This document shows positions 42,794-53,530 of a stretch of DNA of 64,000 nt, piece after piece. This stretch comes from Bretschneidera sinensis. Lineage: Eukaryota; Streptophyta; Magnoliopsida; Brassicales; Akaniaceae. The notes beneath the pieces were generated by a model. It was not told the origin of the DNA. It worked only from the letters and a program-made list of their open reading frames with translations, and did not search any database. Every line of letters starts with the position of its first letter. Position 1 is the stretch's first letter. The position numbers and the translations under genes are program-made. Location of the stretch: assembly GCA_023935145.1 (NCBI GenBank), contig CM043702.1, positions 58,554,001-58,618,000 of the forward strand, in the 5' to 3' direction.

Positions 42794-44518
42794 ATGTGGA
42801 TGAATCCAACGCCGGTTTCACAGTCTTTAGAGGACGCCCTCAAGGATTTCATTAAAATGACCGGCCCGTCCCTCAATGCTGCCAACACTTTCAATGTTGA
42901 AAGCTGTTCCATCTGTGCTAGTCCCATGCATCTAGCACAGTATTGCCCATCAATGCCAGCTTGTGCCGAGTATCCTATGGAACAAATGAATGCTTTCAAT
43001 GACTGTTGTTGGCAATCAAATGGATCTTGCTCCGAAACATACAATCCAGGGTGGTGGGACCACTCTAATTTTTCATGGGAGCAGAACCAACCAATGAATC
43101 AGGGAGGAGCCCCTTACCATGCTCACAATCAATACACTCCCGAATTTCCTCCACCAATTCCAAATTATGGTCACTCAGCTTATCCAGCACCATCACCCGC
43201 TCACCAAGCTCTCATTCAAGCGCCAGTGTCGGTTTCACAGTCATTGGAGGACGCTCTCAATGATTTCATGAAAGCGACTAGCCAATCTATGAGTGAAGTG
43301 ATGAGTGCAACAATAGAAAACACCCAAGCGATTGCCACACTAGAGAGTCAAATTGATCAGATCGCAAGTTACGTGGGTGAAGGCGAGGAAGGAGAGTTCC
43401 CCAGTCAATCTGAGCCTAACCCAAAGGAACAGTTTGCAGTGGGAAATTCTTCAACTCCAATGCATTGGCAGGAACAAGTGCAATCAACTGTCCCATACTT
43501 GTCTGGGAGACAAGTGGACAATCAAGTGGAAGAGAGCCCTGCTATGCACCAAAGGCAAGAGAGTAGCAACAATGAGAAGAGAGATGCTGAGCCATCTACA
43601 GCCACTTGTATTATTAAGGATCTCTCTAGGTCGTTTTTACCTAAAGCGCCTTACCCTGAGAGACTACAAGTGCCCAAGAAAGAAAGGAAGTCTGAGGACA
43701 TTATGGAGGCATGCTTTGCTCAGTTTGAAGAGGATTTGGATTTAGATAAGTTACTTGAGCAAGCAAATACTATCGTGGAGTCTGCTCCTCGGGAGAGTAG
43801 TAGGACAGAGGAGACTATGGATGAATCCCGTATTGAGGATCCCTTGGAGGCATGCTTTGCTCACTTTGGAGAGGACTTGGGCTTAGATAAGTTACTTGAT
43901 GAAGTAAATATCATTTTGGAGTCTGATCCTAGAGAAAGCAATAAGACGGAGGAGACCGCCGCACCTGACACCCCCAAGAAGGAACTTAAGCCTTTACCAG
44001 ATAATCTTAAGTATAAGTTCCCAGGTCTAGCAGACTCTTTGCCTATAATCATAGCTTTAGATTTGGGTGATGCTCTAGAGGAGAAATTATTGGACGTCTT
44101 AAGAGAGCATAAGGAAGCTATAGGATGGACTATTAAGGATGTCAAGGGAATCAACCCCTCGTTGGTGATACACACGATACAGTTAGAGGAGAATGCCAAG
44201 CCATCGAGGGAGCCACAAAGAAGGCTCAACCCTGCTATGCAAGAGGTTATGAGGGCAGAAGATATTAAGCTGTTAGAGGCAGGGATCATTTATCCCATCT
44301 CTGATAGCAAGTGGGTGAGCCAGATTCATGTTATGCCCAAACGTGCTGAATTAACGGTAGTGCAGCATAAGGACAACAAGTTGGTTCCAACTCGTGTACG
44401 ATCAATTTGGAGAGTGTGTATCAGCTACCGTAAATTGAATGCTGCCACTAGGTCTGATCATTTTTCATTCCCATTTATTGATCAGATGGCGGAGCATTTC
44501 GTTGGGCTTGTTTACTAA
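42794..44518 (+). CDS. 574-codon fused ORF: zinc knuckle, linker, RT N-terminus
   Basis: Open from the ATG, 84 bp after the primer site, to TAA at 44518. Residues 38-51 form a CX2CX4HX4C zinc knuckle (CSICASPMHLAQYC), the nucleocapsid part of Gag. A Pro/Gln-rich region follows. The SQSLEDAL stretch occurs twice (about residues 9-16 and 148-155), and a roughly 50-residue acidic unit with ACFA-F and DLDKLL is duplicated between about 300 and 390. Residues 397-574 are the pre-RT and RT entry region (LREHKEAIGWTIKDVKGI, QRRLNP, FPFIDQM), ending before the catalytic F-x-D-D box. There is no capsid, protease or enzyme activity. The product could bind RNA but not copy it. The absence of stops, unlike every other copy in the window, fits youth or selection on the protein. 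Confidence 0.85.
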   Translation: MWMNPTPVSQSLEDALKDFIKMTGPSLNAANTFNVESCSICASPMHLAQYCPSMPACAEYPMEQMNAFNDCCWQSNGSCSETYNPGWWDHSNFSWEQNQPMNQGGAPYHAHNQYTPEFPPPIPNYGHSAYPAPSPAHQALIQAPVSVSQSLEDALNDFMKATSQSMSEVMSATIENTQAIATLESQIDQIASYVGEGEEGEFPSQSEPNPKEQFAVGNSSTPMHWQEQVQSTVPYLSGRQVDNQVEESPAMHQRQESSNNEKRDAEPSTATCIIKDLSRSFLPKAPYPERLQVPKKERKSEDIMEACFAQFEEDLDLDKLLEQANTIVESAPRESSRTEETMDESRIEDPLEACFAHFGEDLGLDKLLDEVNIILESDPRESNKTEETAAPDTPKKELKPLPDNLKYKFPGLADSLPIIIALDLGDALEEKLLDVLREHKEAIGWTIKDVKGINPSLVIHTIQLEENAKPSREPQRRLNPAMQEVMRAEDIKLLEAGIIYPISDSKWVSQIHVMPKRAELTVVQHKDNKLVPTRVRSIWRVCISYRKLNAATRSDHFSFPFIDQMAEHFVGLVY

Positions 44519-45770
44519 TGTTGGGTCTGGCTGAAGACGTTAAACTTAGCGCTCATGGGAGGCACCCCACAGCTTATCTTTTCTTTTGTTTATTTATTAT
44601 TTCGCATTTTTATGATTAATGTTTGTTTTCAGTATTTTTTGTTTTCCAGTTTTTATTTTTCAGGGACAAAGCGTACTTCAGTTCAAGTTTGGGGGTATGC
44701 TATGAGCCATACCAGTCCAGATAGTTCTCCATATCTCAGGTCAGCTCTTTCCATATTAGTCACACATTGGGGTCAATGTTTAATTTAAGTTTGGGGGTAT
44801 GGGAGACACATCACACACTTTGTCCTAATTTGTTATCTTTTCGTCATAGAGATAAATGCATGCTCATGTTATCGTGAAATTTTAGTTGATCTAAACATTT
44901 TCTATGATGTGATGTCATTGGTGAGCTTAACATTTTGAACACATGATCTGGTGATAAATTTTTAAAATTTAGTTACTTACTTTAGGCATTTTGAGAATTC
45001 ACATGTTTGATCTAATCTAACACGAGCACATTAGCACAAATTATGTGAGGTATGACATGTGATTTTAATGTGTATTTTTCCTTATCTTAACTGAAACTGG
45101 ATGACTTGTTGGATGAACTCTTGGGCATAGGAAAATATAAAAAAAAAAAAAAAAATTATCAATAAACTTTTCGCTGAGTAACTGGACCTCTTGCCTCAGT
45201 AAGCAGTGAGTGTTCACGTCAAAATGTGGAATTTTGCTTGGTAATATTAAGGTCGGTTTAATTTCGTAGCCTTTTTTACTCGAGTTAGTAAGTCCTTAGG
45301 GGTGTCTTTACACCTAATGCCCTAAAACCACCTGGTTTGGGAGTCATTGACTTAACACTCGCTACATGGGTCAATTAGAAAGCTTAAGGGAACTAAACAT
45401 AGCCGTGCCTTATTAAAAAAAAAAAAAATACTATGCCTTTGTCGTTCATTTTTGATGGGAAATTCGGTGTATCTTGAGACATGGAGACCTTACACATTAG
45501 AGTTACTTGGAAGCTTCATTTTTATATGCTAATTCACCTTACATTGATTCAAGCTTGTGATGCCTTGTCCTGCCTTTTGTAAGTAATTAGATTTTAACAT
45601 TTCTATTCATTGCGAAGATGGGTTTATCTTTTTAAGCTTGCTTATGAATGAATATCATGGTGATGTGTGTTCCTTAAATTTTTGGATACCATGAGTGATG
45701 ACTTTATCTTTATGTTCTTTGTTTTTCATTGAGTCTTTTATTTTGTTTTGCTAAGGGACTAGCAAATTAT
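44519..45770 (+). other. 3'UTR of element C
   Basis: Conserved block at 44527-44570, stem-loop ACATTG-GGGT-CAATGT at 44764-44779 followed by AAGTTTGGGGGTA, conserved 60-nt block at 45174-45232, and one unit of the 172-bp A-family repeat at 45243-45400. These elements are shared with family A even though the LTR interiors differ. Confidence 0.8.
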
Positions 45771-45785
45771 AAGTTTGGGGGTATT
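45771..45785 (+). other. Polypurine tract of element C
   Basis: AAGTTTGGGGGTATT directly before the TG of the 3' LTR; primer for plus-strand synthesis. Confidence 0.85.
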
Positions 45786-47071
45786 TGATGAGTGCCAAAT
45801 ATTGCATATTTTGGCCCTCTAATTTACATTTGTTAGCTTAGGAATTTGTTACTTTGAGTTGTTTTCGTTGTTTTTCAGGTTTACAAGCACTGGGAAAGGA
45901 GTTTCACTAAAATTGCCAGAATTGCCCGTACAGATCAATCATCTTTGAAAATTAAACTGTATTGATTCAAGAAGGACCAGGATATGAGCCATATATGCTT
46001 AGAAAGATCCAGAAGTCTATTTTCTGGAGAATTTTACGGCTCGTAAAAATGATTTTTCTACAGAAAGTTATGGCCGTTTTAGTAGACAAAGGTCAGGCTG
46101 TGCGGGCTGTGCGGGATTTTAGCGTGAACAGAAGTTTTGAAGGGCATGTGAAGACTTAAATCCAACATCCCACATTGGTTGGAAACACATTTCTATATCC
46201 CACATCCCACATCGGATTGGAAACACATTCCACTTGTGGTATTTGCCTATATAAGACCCACTCCACTTCATCATTCAGTGTACAATTCCTGAGCCACTTT
46301 GGTGTTTACCGGTGGACTTCCGCTAGCATTCTGGTGGATCCCGAAGGCATTGCTACCACGAGGGGAAGCGCCGCCCGTCAGCGAGTGGAATTTCTCCCAT
46401 GTAAAGTTGTTTATTTATTTCTTTATATTCAGTTGTTTTAGTTTAAATGTTTAGTACTTTTTATTATAGTTTTATTGTTATGAGTGGCTAGGCTCTTCAG
46501 CTAAGGTTGAAGATGAAGCCCCGCCGTTGTTTGGCGTAGTAGTTCAGATTTGCTTGTACAAATCTGACAATTTTTAGTATAAATGTTCTGTCAATTATTT
46601 GAGTTAATCTTATAATTGATTGAGTTTAAATTGTCTGTTGGATTTTCTTTGTGTTTCATCTGATGGATACAATGAATGTTTTTCGATTAAATTGGATTCC
46701 CTTTGTGATTTGTTAAGAGCGGATACATCGGGTGCTTTTGGTTTAGTTGGGATATTCTTTGTTTTTTGTCTTATAGTTGGATTCATTGAATGTTTTGATA
46801 AGCTATATTTTTAGAACATGTATGCTTAACTTCGGTGGGGTGGATTCGGAAACCTTAGTGCTTTTTATTATTAGTTTTAAAATCAATTTAATTTAATTTT
46901 AATTTATTTTACAAATTATCATTCAAAATTCGGAACTAGGTTAAGATAGAGTTAGTTTAGATTAAAAATTATATTTTCACAACGTAATTCCCTGTGGATT
47001 CGACCTCGCACTTGCACAACGCTATACTGCAAACGACTCGTGCGCTTGCGAGTAATTTAAAACTCACAACA
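45786..47071 (+). repeat. 3' LTR of element C
   Basis: 1286 bp, same length as the 5' LTR and about 99 percent identical by eye. TATATAAG is at 46248-46255. Confidence 0.95.
46204..46255 (+). promoter_or_regulatory. snRNA-type USE and TATA in the 3' LTR
   Basis: ATCCCACATCG at 46204-46214 and TATATAAG at 46248-46255, again 33 bp apart. In the 3' LTR this promoter would read out into the interrupted host gene at 47077. Confidence 0.63.
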
Positions 47072-47076
47072 TGTAA
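47072..47076. other. Target-site duplication of element C, right
   Basis: TGTAA, matching 41395-41399. Confidence 0.92.
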
Positions 47077-49256
47077 CCACTTAGTTCTTCCTCCCTCCCT
47101 AATGGAAAGTTAGGTATCCTAGACCCTAGGAAATGGCTTATGTCCCTCTAAGAGACGAGAAGTCGTACTCTCTCTGCTGCTACCTTTATCATTTGAAGGT
47201 GAAGTTGAGATTCCCTATTGATTCTAATGTTAGGGAGATAATAAACCACTATGGGGTCCGCCTTACCTAGCTTTCCCCAAACAGGATGTGATGCATTGTG
47301 GGGTTTGTGCTAGCCTTGATAAAGCACGCGGGGTTAGTAGGAAGTATGGGGAGTCCAAAGTGCAGATGTTTAGGTGGTTCTACACCTTTAAAAAATACAC
47401 TGACAATGAGTGGTTCATCTTCTCCCCAATGAGCAGAATGAAGATTCTTGGCATTCCTTCATCGATTAAGTGTTGGAAATAACAATACTTTTTCGTGGAG
47501 GGGCCAAAATCTCATCAGATTTTGCTGGAGTAGAGCTCCAAAGATATTCCTTATCAGAGGGAACCTTTGGCCTTGAGTGATGAGGAGCAAAGGACAATTA
47601 AGAAGGTCTACGTAGCTAAGCCCATGATGTATGACAATGACCTTTTTGATGAGCAACTACTAAGGACCTATCAACTTAGTATGTATAACCCTAGTTCTTC
47701 TGATGGTAGTGGAGAGTACCTTCGTTATTTTTTTTCCTTTTTACTAACTGGATTCCTTACTTCTATTCTTTAGTTATTCTAATGTCCTTGATTTATTATA
47801 ATATGATGATTTCTTTCTTTGTAGAAGATGCCATGTTCAACTCAGCTGAAGTTTCTAGAATGGCATGTGAGAGGAGAAGAGCAAAGACTACGAACCCTAC
47901 CCCTTCTGACCAAGTCGAAAGGAAAAAGGCCGAGATAAAGGGGCCTTCAGCTAAAAGGGTTAAAGTGAGGCGGTCAGAGGCCAAGCAGGCCGAGGTGCAG
48001 TTGGCCGAGGTGTAACAAACCGAGGTTCAATGAACTGTGGTGCAAGGAGTTGATGTCTCCAGTCTTGAAAGACAGATGGTTGTGGAGCCAAGGCATGGGT
48101 TCAAGGTCCTATAGGGGACTGAGGTTGTGGTGACATCGAGGGGAATCCTTCTTTGGGGGTGGCTCTTCATGCTATTCCACTTAACTCAGTCTGTGTTACC
48201 CTTGAGAACTTATTTCCTACCCTTAAAGGCTTCACTCCTACTCTTGAAGGTTCCACTATTATCCTTGAGTCGAGTTTTAAGACATACCATTCGAATTGTA
48301 AGGTGAAGCATAGGGACTTAACTTTCGATAACATGAGCATTGTTCTTCAACTGTTGAAGGGTTCAGTTCTTCCCCCAGATGTTGATCTAATGAAGGAGGT
48401 AACCTCTCATCAGCTGATTGTTCGTATTCTGGACCACTGTTATAAGGTGAGGTCTTGTTTTCTTAACTTTTAGTTTCTTCATCATTTTTCTTAGCTTTTT
48501 CAAACTAATTTATCTTTTATACAGCCCGACATGCACACATTCTTTCTAAGAAATTCTCTCGAGTCTATGAGTAATACTATTACTGGACTTTGAAGGAGTG
48601 AAGAGGATCGAAAAAACACTTGGACGAGGGTAAGGCGCAGTTTGACGCTTTCTCCAACTAGACTAACGACCTCGAGCTCGAAAAGGAATGGAGAGGCTAT
48701 AGGTCTCCTTGACCTCTACTACTGCCAATTGTTTGTCTACTGCGGAAGAGGTGGAGTGCATTAAGGTTGAGGTGGCAAGACTTTATGTTGTTGGGAGTCA
48801 TCTTGGGGCTGAGATTACTATACTCCATGAGGTTGAAAGTCATCTTAGAGCCGAGGTAACTTGTCTCAAAGATGTTGAGGGAGAGCTGAGGACCTAGCTG
48901 GTCCAGGTCAAAACCTATGTGATGGAGAAATATTGTTGCTTTGAAGACTTCATAGTGGATCGATAAAAGGAAGCTTTATAGTACTACTCTGAGGGCTTCA
49001 ACTCGGCTAAGGTAGTGGGTGCCAAAAGGTGGCATGGCATTAACTGGGCTAGCTTGGAGATCCTTGCTCCACTCAAAAGGCAAGTAAGAGGAGAGGTAGC
49101 TGAGGTGACACGTGTTGTTGAGGAGGCTGAGAGCGAGGTGGCTAAGAAGACTGGGGAAAAAAGGTGTAGTTTTAGGATATGACTGATAGATTTCTTTTTT
49201 CCTTATATCTTTTGTCCTTAAAGCCTCCTTATGTAAATACTTTTCTTTCTTAATGA

Positions 49257-49261
49257 AGTAC
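49257..49261. other. Target-site duplication of element D, left
   Basis: AGTAC, repeated at 56678-56682. Confidence 0.9.
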
Positions 49262-50761
49262 TGATGAGAGTCATAAAATGCATCTTTACAGTACTTAATT
49301 GTTAGCATTTTAGGGTTGATCTAGGTTTGAATTGCACTTTTATACCTTAACAACTCTAAAGTGTCATTCTTGGATCATTGATCTACTTCAATGCATTTTC
49401 AGGTACTTTAAGTTCAAAAGAGATGGAAAAGCTATCATTACTTGAAGCACAATGACTCGATGACCATTGGAGTGAAGGTTCACAAGCACTTGGAAAGGAG
49501 TTTCACTAAATTGTCAGAATTGCCCGTACAGATAAATCATTTTTGCAAATTAAACTGTATTGATACAAGAATAACCAAGAGATGAGCCATATATTCTTAG
49601 AAAGATCTGGAAGTCTATTTTCTGGAGAATTTTACGTCTCGTATAAATGATTTTTCTAAAGAAAGTTATGGCAGTTTTAGTAGACAAAGGTCAGGCCTCC
49701 ATAACAGCACCAGTTAGGGCCGCGGCGCCCAGAACCTCCACAAATGAGCACCAGTCAGGGCCGCGGCGCCCATAAGGCAGGGTTGCGGTGCCCAGAGCCT
49801 GGAGAAGGCCACACCAACTAGGGCCGTGGCGCCAAGAAGAGAGGGGCATGGCGCGCACACGAGTTCCTTTCTCCGAGTTAGGACCTAATTAGGACTTTAA
49901 TGATTATTTAAACCCTAAAACACCCTTGGACCTTTGTATTATAAATAGATCACTTAGGGTTTGAGAAAAAAAAAAGGATTGAAGGCCGAAAAACTCAAGA
50001 AAGCTTCTCCATTACGGTGTTCAAGCATGAGCCCCATGACCAACTAATCTCTAAGCAAGGCGAAGGGATGAATCCCTAGGTGTAGTTGTTCTTATTTTCC
50101 ATTATTGATTCGGTTGTAATTTGGATTTATTATCAAAACATTGTTTATGAGTATTCTTTGATTAAACAAGAAGAATTTAGGTTTATGTGACAGCTGCGCT
50201 TTATGTTCTTCTTATTCTAGATTTTCTTAACCTGGTGATTACATGCTTCTTCTCTATATAAGTCTAGTCATGCTCTTCTTATGTTAAGTTGTTTGGATGT
50301 GATTGAGTCTGGTAGATTTATCTTTTAGGCTTGTCCATTACTGCAATATTGTCATTGAGATATATTGTCGCTTCTTGATAAATCTATAGAATAAGTCATG
50401 TGTGCTTGAATCGAAATCAAAGAGTACTTCATAACAATTACATTAGGGTTTACATGTGCTTTAATTGAATATACACCGATTGCTTGTTTGGCAATCAAGA
50501 TAAAAACAATTGAATCGAGATTGGAATAAGGCAACGAACCTAGGGAGGATTCTCGGAACTTTGTTGTTTCCTTATTATATTCTTCATTACAAATACACAA
50601 TTTCCTCATAATACTTTACTATCAAAACTCAGATTTACTTATTTAGATTTTATCGTTTCGTATTAAAGTTTACACTTTTCCTTATAGTTAACTTGTTTCC
50701 CTATGAAATCGACACCCCAAAGCTGTGCTATAACTACCGCGTTACTCTTTGGGCGTAATCA
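49262..50761 (+). repeat. 5' LTR of element D
   Basis: Starts TGATGAGAGTC and ends GTAATCA. The U3 module 49476-49696 is shared with family C. Five units of an AGGGCCGCGGCGCCCA-like motif are at 49700-49860, and TATAAATAG at 49940-49948. The CpG-rich units stand out from the AT-rich rest. Confidence 0.93.
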
Positions 50762-50766
50762 AATTT

Positions 50767-50783
50767 TGGCACCGTTTTCGGGG
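50767..50783 (+). other. Primer binding site, decayed tRNA-Asp type
   Basis: TGGCACCGTTTTCGGGG differs from the perfect site of element C at three positions, two of which are C-to-T or G-to-A. Confidence 0.7.
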
Positions 50784-50921
50784 AAACGCACTTAAGTACA
50801 AAGAAGATTGTCAACTCTAAGACGAGACAGTACTATCGTTCCTTTCTTTAAGTTTTTAATTTTCTGATTTTTTTTTTTATATTTTGTTCTGTTTTTATTA
50901 CTTTTTAAACTTAGTTGGTGT

Positions 50922-52492
50922 ATGCTTAGACCGAGAGATTCGCGAGGTAGGTTTATTAAGGGACCCAAATTAAAGATACCCTTTCCTTTCATGTCCGTTA
51001 GTGAAACCTCGCCTAGATCAAACCCTAGTGTACACCCAATAGAGAATTTAGGAAATCTTGTTAACATGGCTGAAAACCCTAATGAGAATGTTACTAGGAC
51101 ACTTAAAGACTACTTGCACACTAGCCGAACAGCCACCCCATCGTGTATCATGTTCCCCCCTAATGTTCAACAACCTGATTTCAAACCTGGCATGATCCAA
51201 TTGCTACCAACCTTCCATGGATTTGAGAATGAAAACCCTTATATCCATATTAGGGAATTTGAGGAAGTAGTAACAACCTTTCAAGGTAGGGTTGATATGG
51301 TAGACACCGTCAAACTTCGGTTTTCCCTTTTTCACTTAAGGAAAAAGCCAAAGCTTGGCTGTACTCTTTAAGGCCTAGGTCCATAGGTAGTTGGGATGAG
51401 ATGACACGAGTTTTCTCCCACAAGCATTTCCCAACCCATAAGACCATTAACCTCAAGAGACAAATCTCAAACTTTGCACAAAAGGAGAGCGAAACCTTAT
51501 ATCAAGTTTGGAAGCGTTTCAAGGACCTGTTAAATTCTTGTCTGCACCATGGGTATGAGAGTTGGCGGGTGGTTAGCTACTTCTATGATGGACTTCTAAA
51601 TAGGGAAAGACAATTCATAGAAATAATGTTCAATGGAGATTTTCTTCAAAAAGATCCTGACAAAGCCATAGATTGCCTAGATGACCTATCGAAAAAAGCC
51701 CACACTTGGACAGGACCAAATGCCATGGAAAGCACTAGGAAAAACCAACCCACTGGGATTTATCAACTTAAGGAAGAGGATAACCTTAAAGCCCGTTTAG
51801 AGGCCCTAACTAAGGAAATTGAAGCCTTAAAAACCAGAAATGCTAGGGCCCCTGAACCTGTTCTTAGGGTAGAGTCCTATGAGCCTTGTTTCATGTGTAA
51901 TGGGGTATATCATTTACCTAAGGATTGTCCAGTTTATTTTGAGATGAAGGCAGAGTGTAATGCTCTAGGTATACCCTTAGGGAAACCACACTCACCCTAC
52001 TCTAACACCTACAATCTCGGTTGGAAGAATCACCCTAATTTCAGTTGGAAATCTGAGATTCAACCCCCTGCCCACTCTAGTACCCAATGGAAACTGGAAG
52101 CAACCTCATCTAATGCACCTCAACAATCTTTACCTTTGGAAGATATGTTTAAGTCATTTATTCAAGTACATGCCAAGAGTGTGGAAGATCAAGGAAAAAT
52201 AAATCAACGGTTGTTAGAGGAATAACAAGCGATCAAAGAGGAACAAAAGGTAATAAAGAGCTAACTCACCAAGTTGACTAGTTTCTTGATGATTCAAGAG
52301 CAAGGTCGTTTTCCTTCACAGCCACAACCTAATCCAAGGGGACAATATATGGCACAAACCTCCAACCCTGAAAATCAAAATGTTAGAGAGGTTAATGCCA
52401 TAAGCACTCGCAACGATAAGAAAATTGATGGACCCCCTTTACCATCAATCCTGAATCCTAACACCGTGTGGGATAAAACCCCCGAGGAATAA
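50922..52492 (+). pseudogene. Family D Gag (capsid and zinc knuckle), frameshifted
   Basis: First frame from 50922: MLRPRDSRGRFIKGP, then PTFHGFENENPYIHIREFEEV, the start of the retrotransposon Gag capsid domain. A frameshift near 51340 moves to the frame open from 51401 to 52225 (FKDLLNSCLHHGYESWRV, FYDGLLNRERQF), with zinc knuckle CFMCNGVYHLPKDC (CX2CX4HX4C) near 51890. A TAA at 52223-52225 and further stops separate the linker (52274-52492). All later pieces stay in the same frame. Confidence 0.85.
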
Positions 52493-52705
52493 GAGGCCCA
52501 TGATGATTATTCTCCACTAGTGCCTTTCCCTCAAGCACTCCTTAAACCTAAGGAGATAAATACAGCATTAAAAGGTGAGATTCTTGAACAACTTCAGCAT
52601 GTTAAAATTAATTTTCCTCTTTTTCATGTCATAAAATAGATTCCCAACTATGCTAAAGTCATCAAGGATTTATGCACATTCAAGAAGAGGGATAATGTTA
52701 AGAAG

Positions 52706-53530
52706 ATGACAATATTAATGGAGCAAGCAAGTGCAATAATTGACAGCAAGACACCGCCCAAATATAAAGATTCGGGCTGTCCAACGATGGCTTGCCAAAT
52801 TGGAAACAAATCTTGTGGCCAAGCATTGCTAGATTTGGGTGCTAGTGTGAACCTCATGCCATACTCCATGTACTTACAACTTGGTCTAGGTGAGATCAAA
52901 CCAACCTCCGTGGTACTTCAATTAGCGGATAGATCGGTAAGAAAACCAAGAGGTATTGTAGAAGATGTTTTGTTGCAAATTGAAAATTCTACTATCCTGT
53001 TGATTTTTTAGTTTTAGATACTGTTTCTACTGTAAACACGGAGTAAAAAACTCCTTTAATACTTGGAAGACCATTCCTTGCCACCGCCAATGCCCTCATT
53101 AATTATAGGAATGGCCTAATGACATTATCATTTGGAAATAGGACTCTAGAAGTAAATGTTTTCGAGTCTCATGGTAGCCACATGAAGAGGATGAGTACAT
53201 CAAAGATAATTCTAATTCTTCGAAATTCATTCCTAATAATTTTGAATTCAATGATTCTTCAGTTTATCCCCATACCGTTAATGTTGTTGATGTTTTTGAT
53301 AAGCCACAGGAATTTATTAACAAATCTTGGCAACCGTGCTTTGAGGAGTTGCTTGAGAGAAGTCACATGGATGCAGGAATCAAATACCCTACTGCTGATA
53401 GTAAATAGGCATCACCAAAAATACTTGAGCCACATGTGGTGGACTTTAAGTATTCCTTGCCAAAAGACTAGCACTAAGGCCACTGAGTATGGAGCATCAT
53501 CTTCAGCACCACAATGGGGCCATCAGTGAG
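52706..53530 (+). pseudogene. Family D protease and pre-RT remnant
   Basis: Protease site LLDLGASVNLMPYSMY at about 52830, then PTSVVLQLADRSVRKPRGIV, stop at 53011. Beyond it a decayed LGRPFLAT-like piece and a pre-RT piece (with EELLERSHMDAG in another frame) run to about 53530, where the sequence passes into the conserved 3'UTR. Pol is missing. Confidence 0.8.

Larger units (their letters stand above)
41400..47071 (+). mobile_element. Family C: complete young non-autonomous Athila-like element
   Basis: Two 1286-bp LTRs (41400-42685, 45786-47071), perfect tRNA-Asp primer site, one uninterrupted 574-codon ORF, 3'UTR with the Athila conserved blocks, polypurine tract and TSD TGTAA. The LTRs show 13 substitutions and no indel by eye, 12 of them transitions (about 1.0 percent). 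At commonly used plant rates (0.7 to 1.3 x 10^-8 per site per year) this is about 0.4-0.7 million years; the rate is assumed. The body lacks capsid, protease, the catalytic part of RT, RNase H and integrase, so mobility required enzymes from another element. Confidence 0.93.
41210..49183 (+). pseudogene. Broken 'putative gypsy-type transposon' gene, split by element C
   Basis: The host frame before the insertion starts MFASRVNRPRK (41210). After element C it resumes with SYSLCCYLYHLKVKLRFPI and LSPNRM (about 47130-47290), FRWFYTFKKYTDNEWF and KILGIPSSIKCWK (47370-47480), FFVEGP and ALSDEEQRTIKKVY (47490-47700). Then comes an intron of about 47715-47825 (GT to TTTGTAG), a basic Lys/Arg-rich region, another intron (about 48448-48523) and a Glu-rich coiled coil (48709-49150). 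This order matches plant proteins annotated as putative gypsy-type transposon (Pfam Transposase_28-like), which I take to be a Gag-like protein of an old retroelement. Stops and frameshifts are many. The start codon and exon ends are tentative. Confidence 0.55.
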
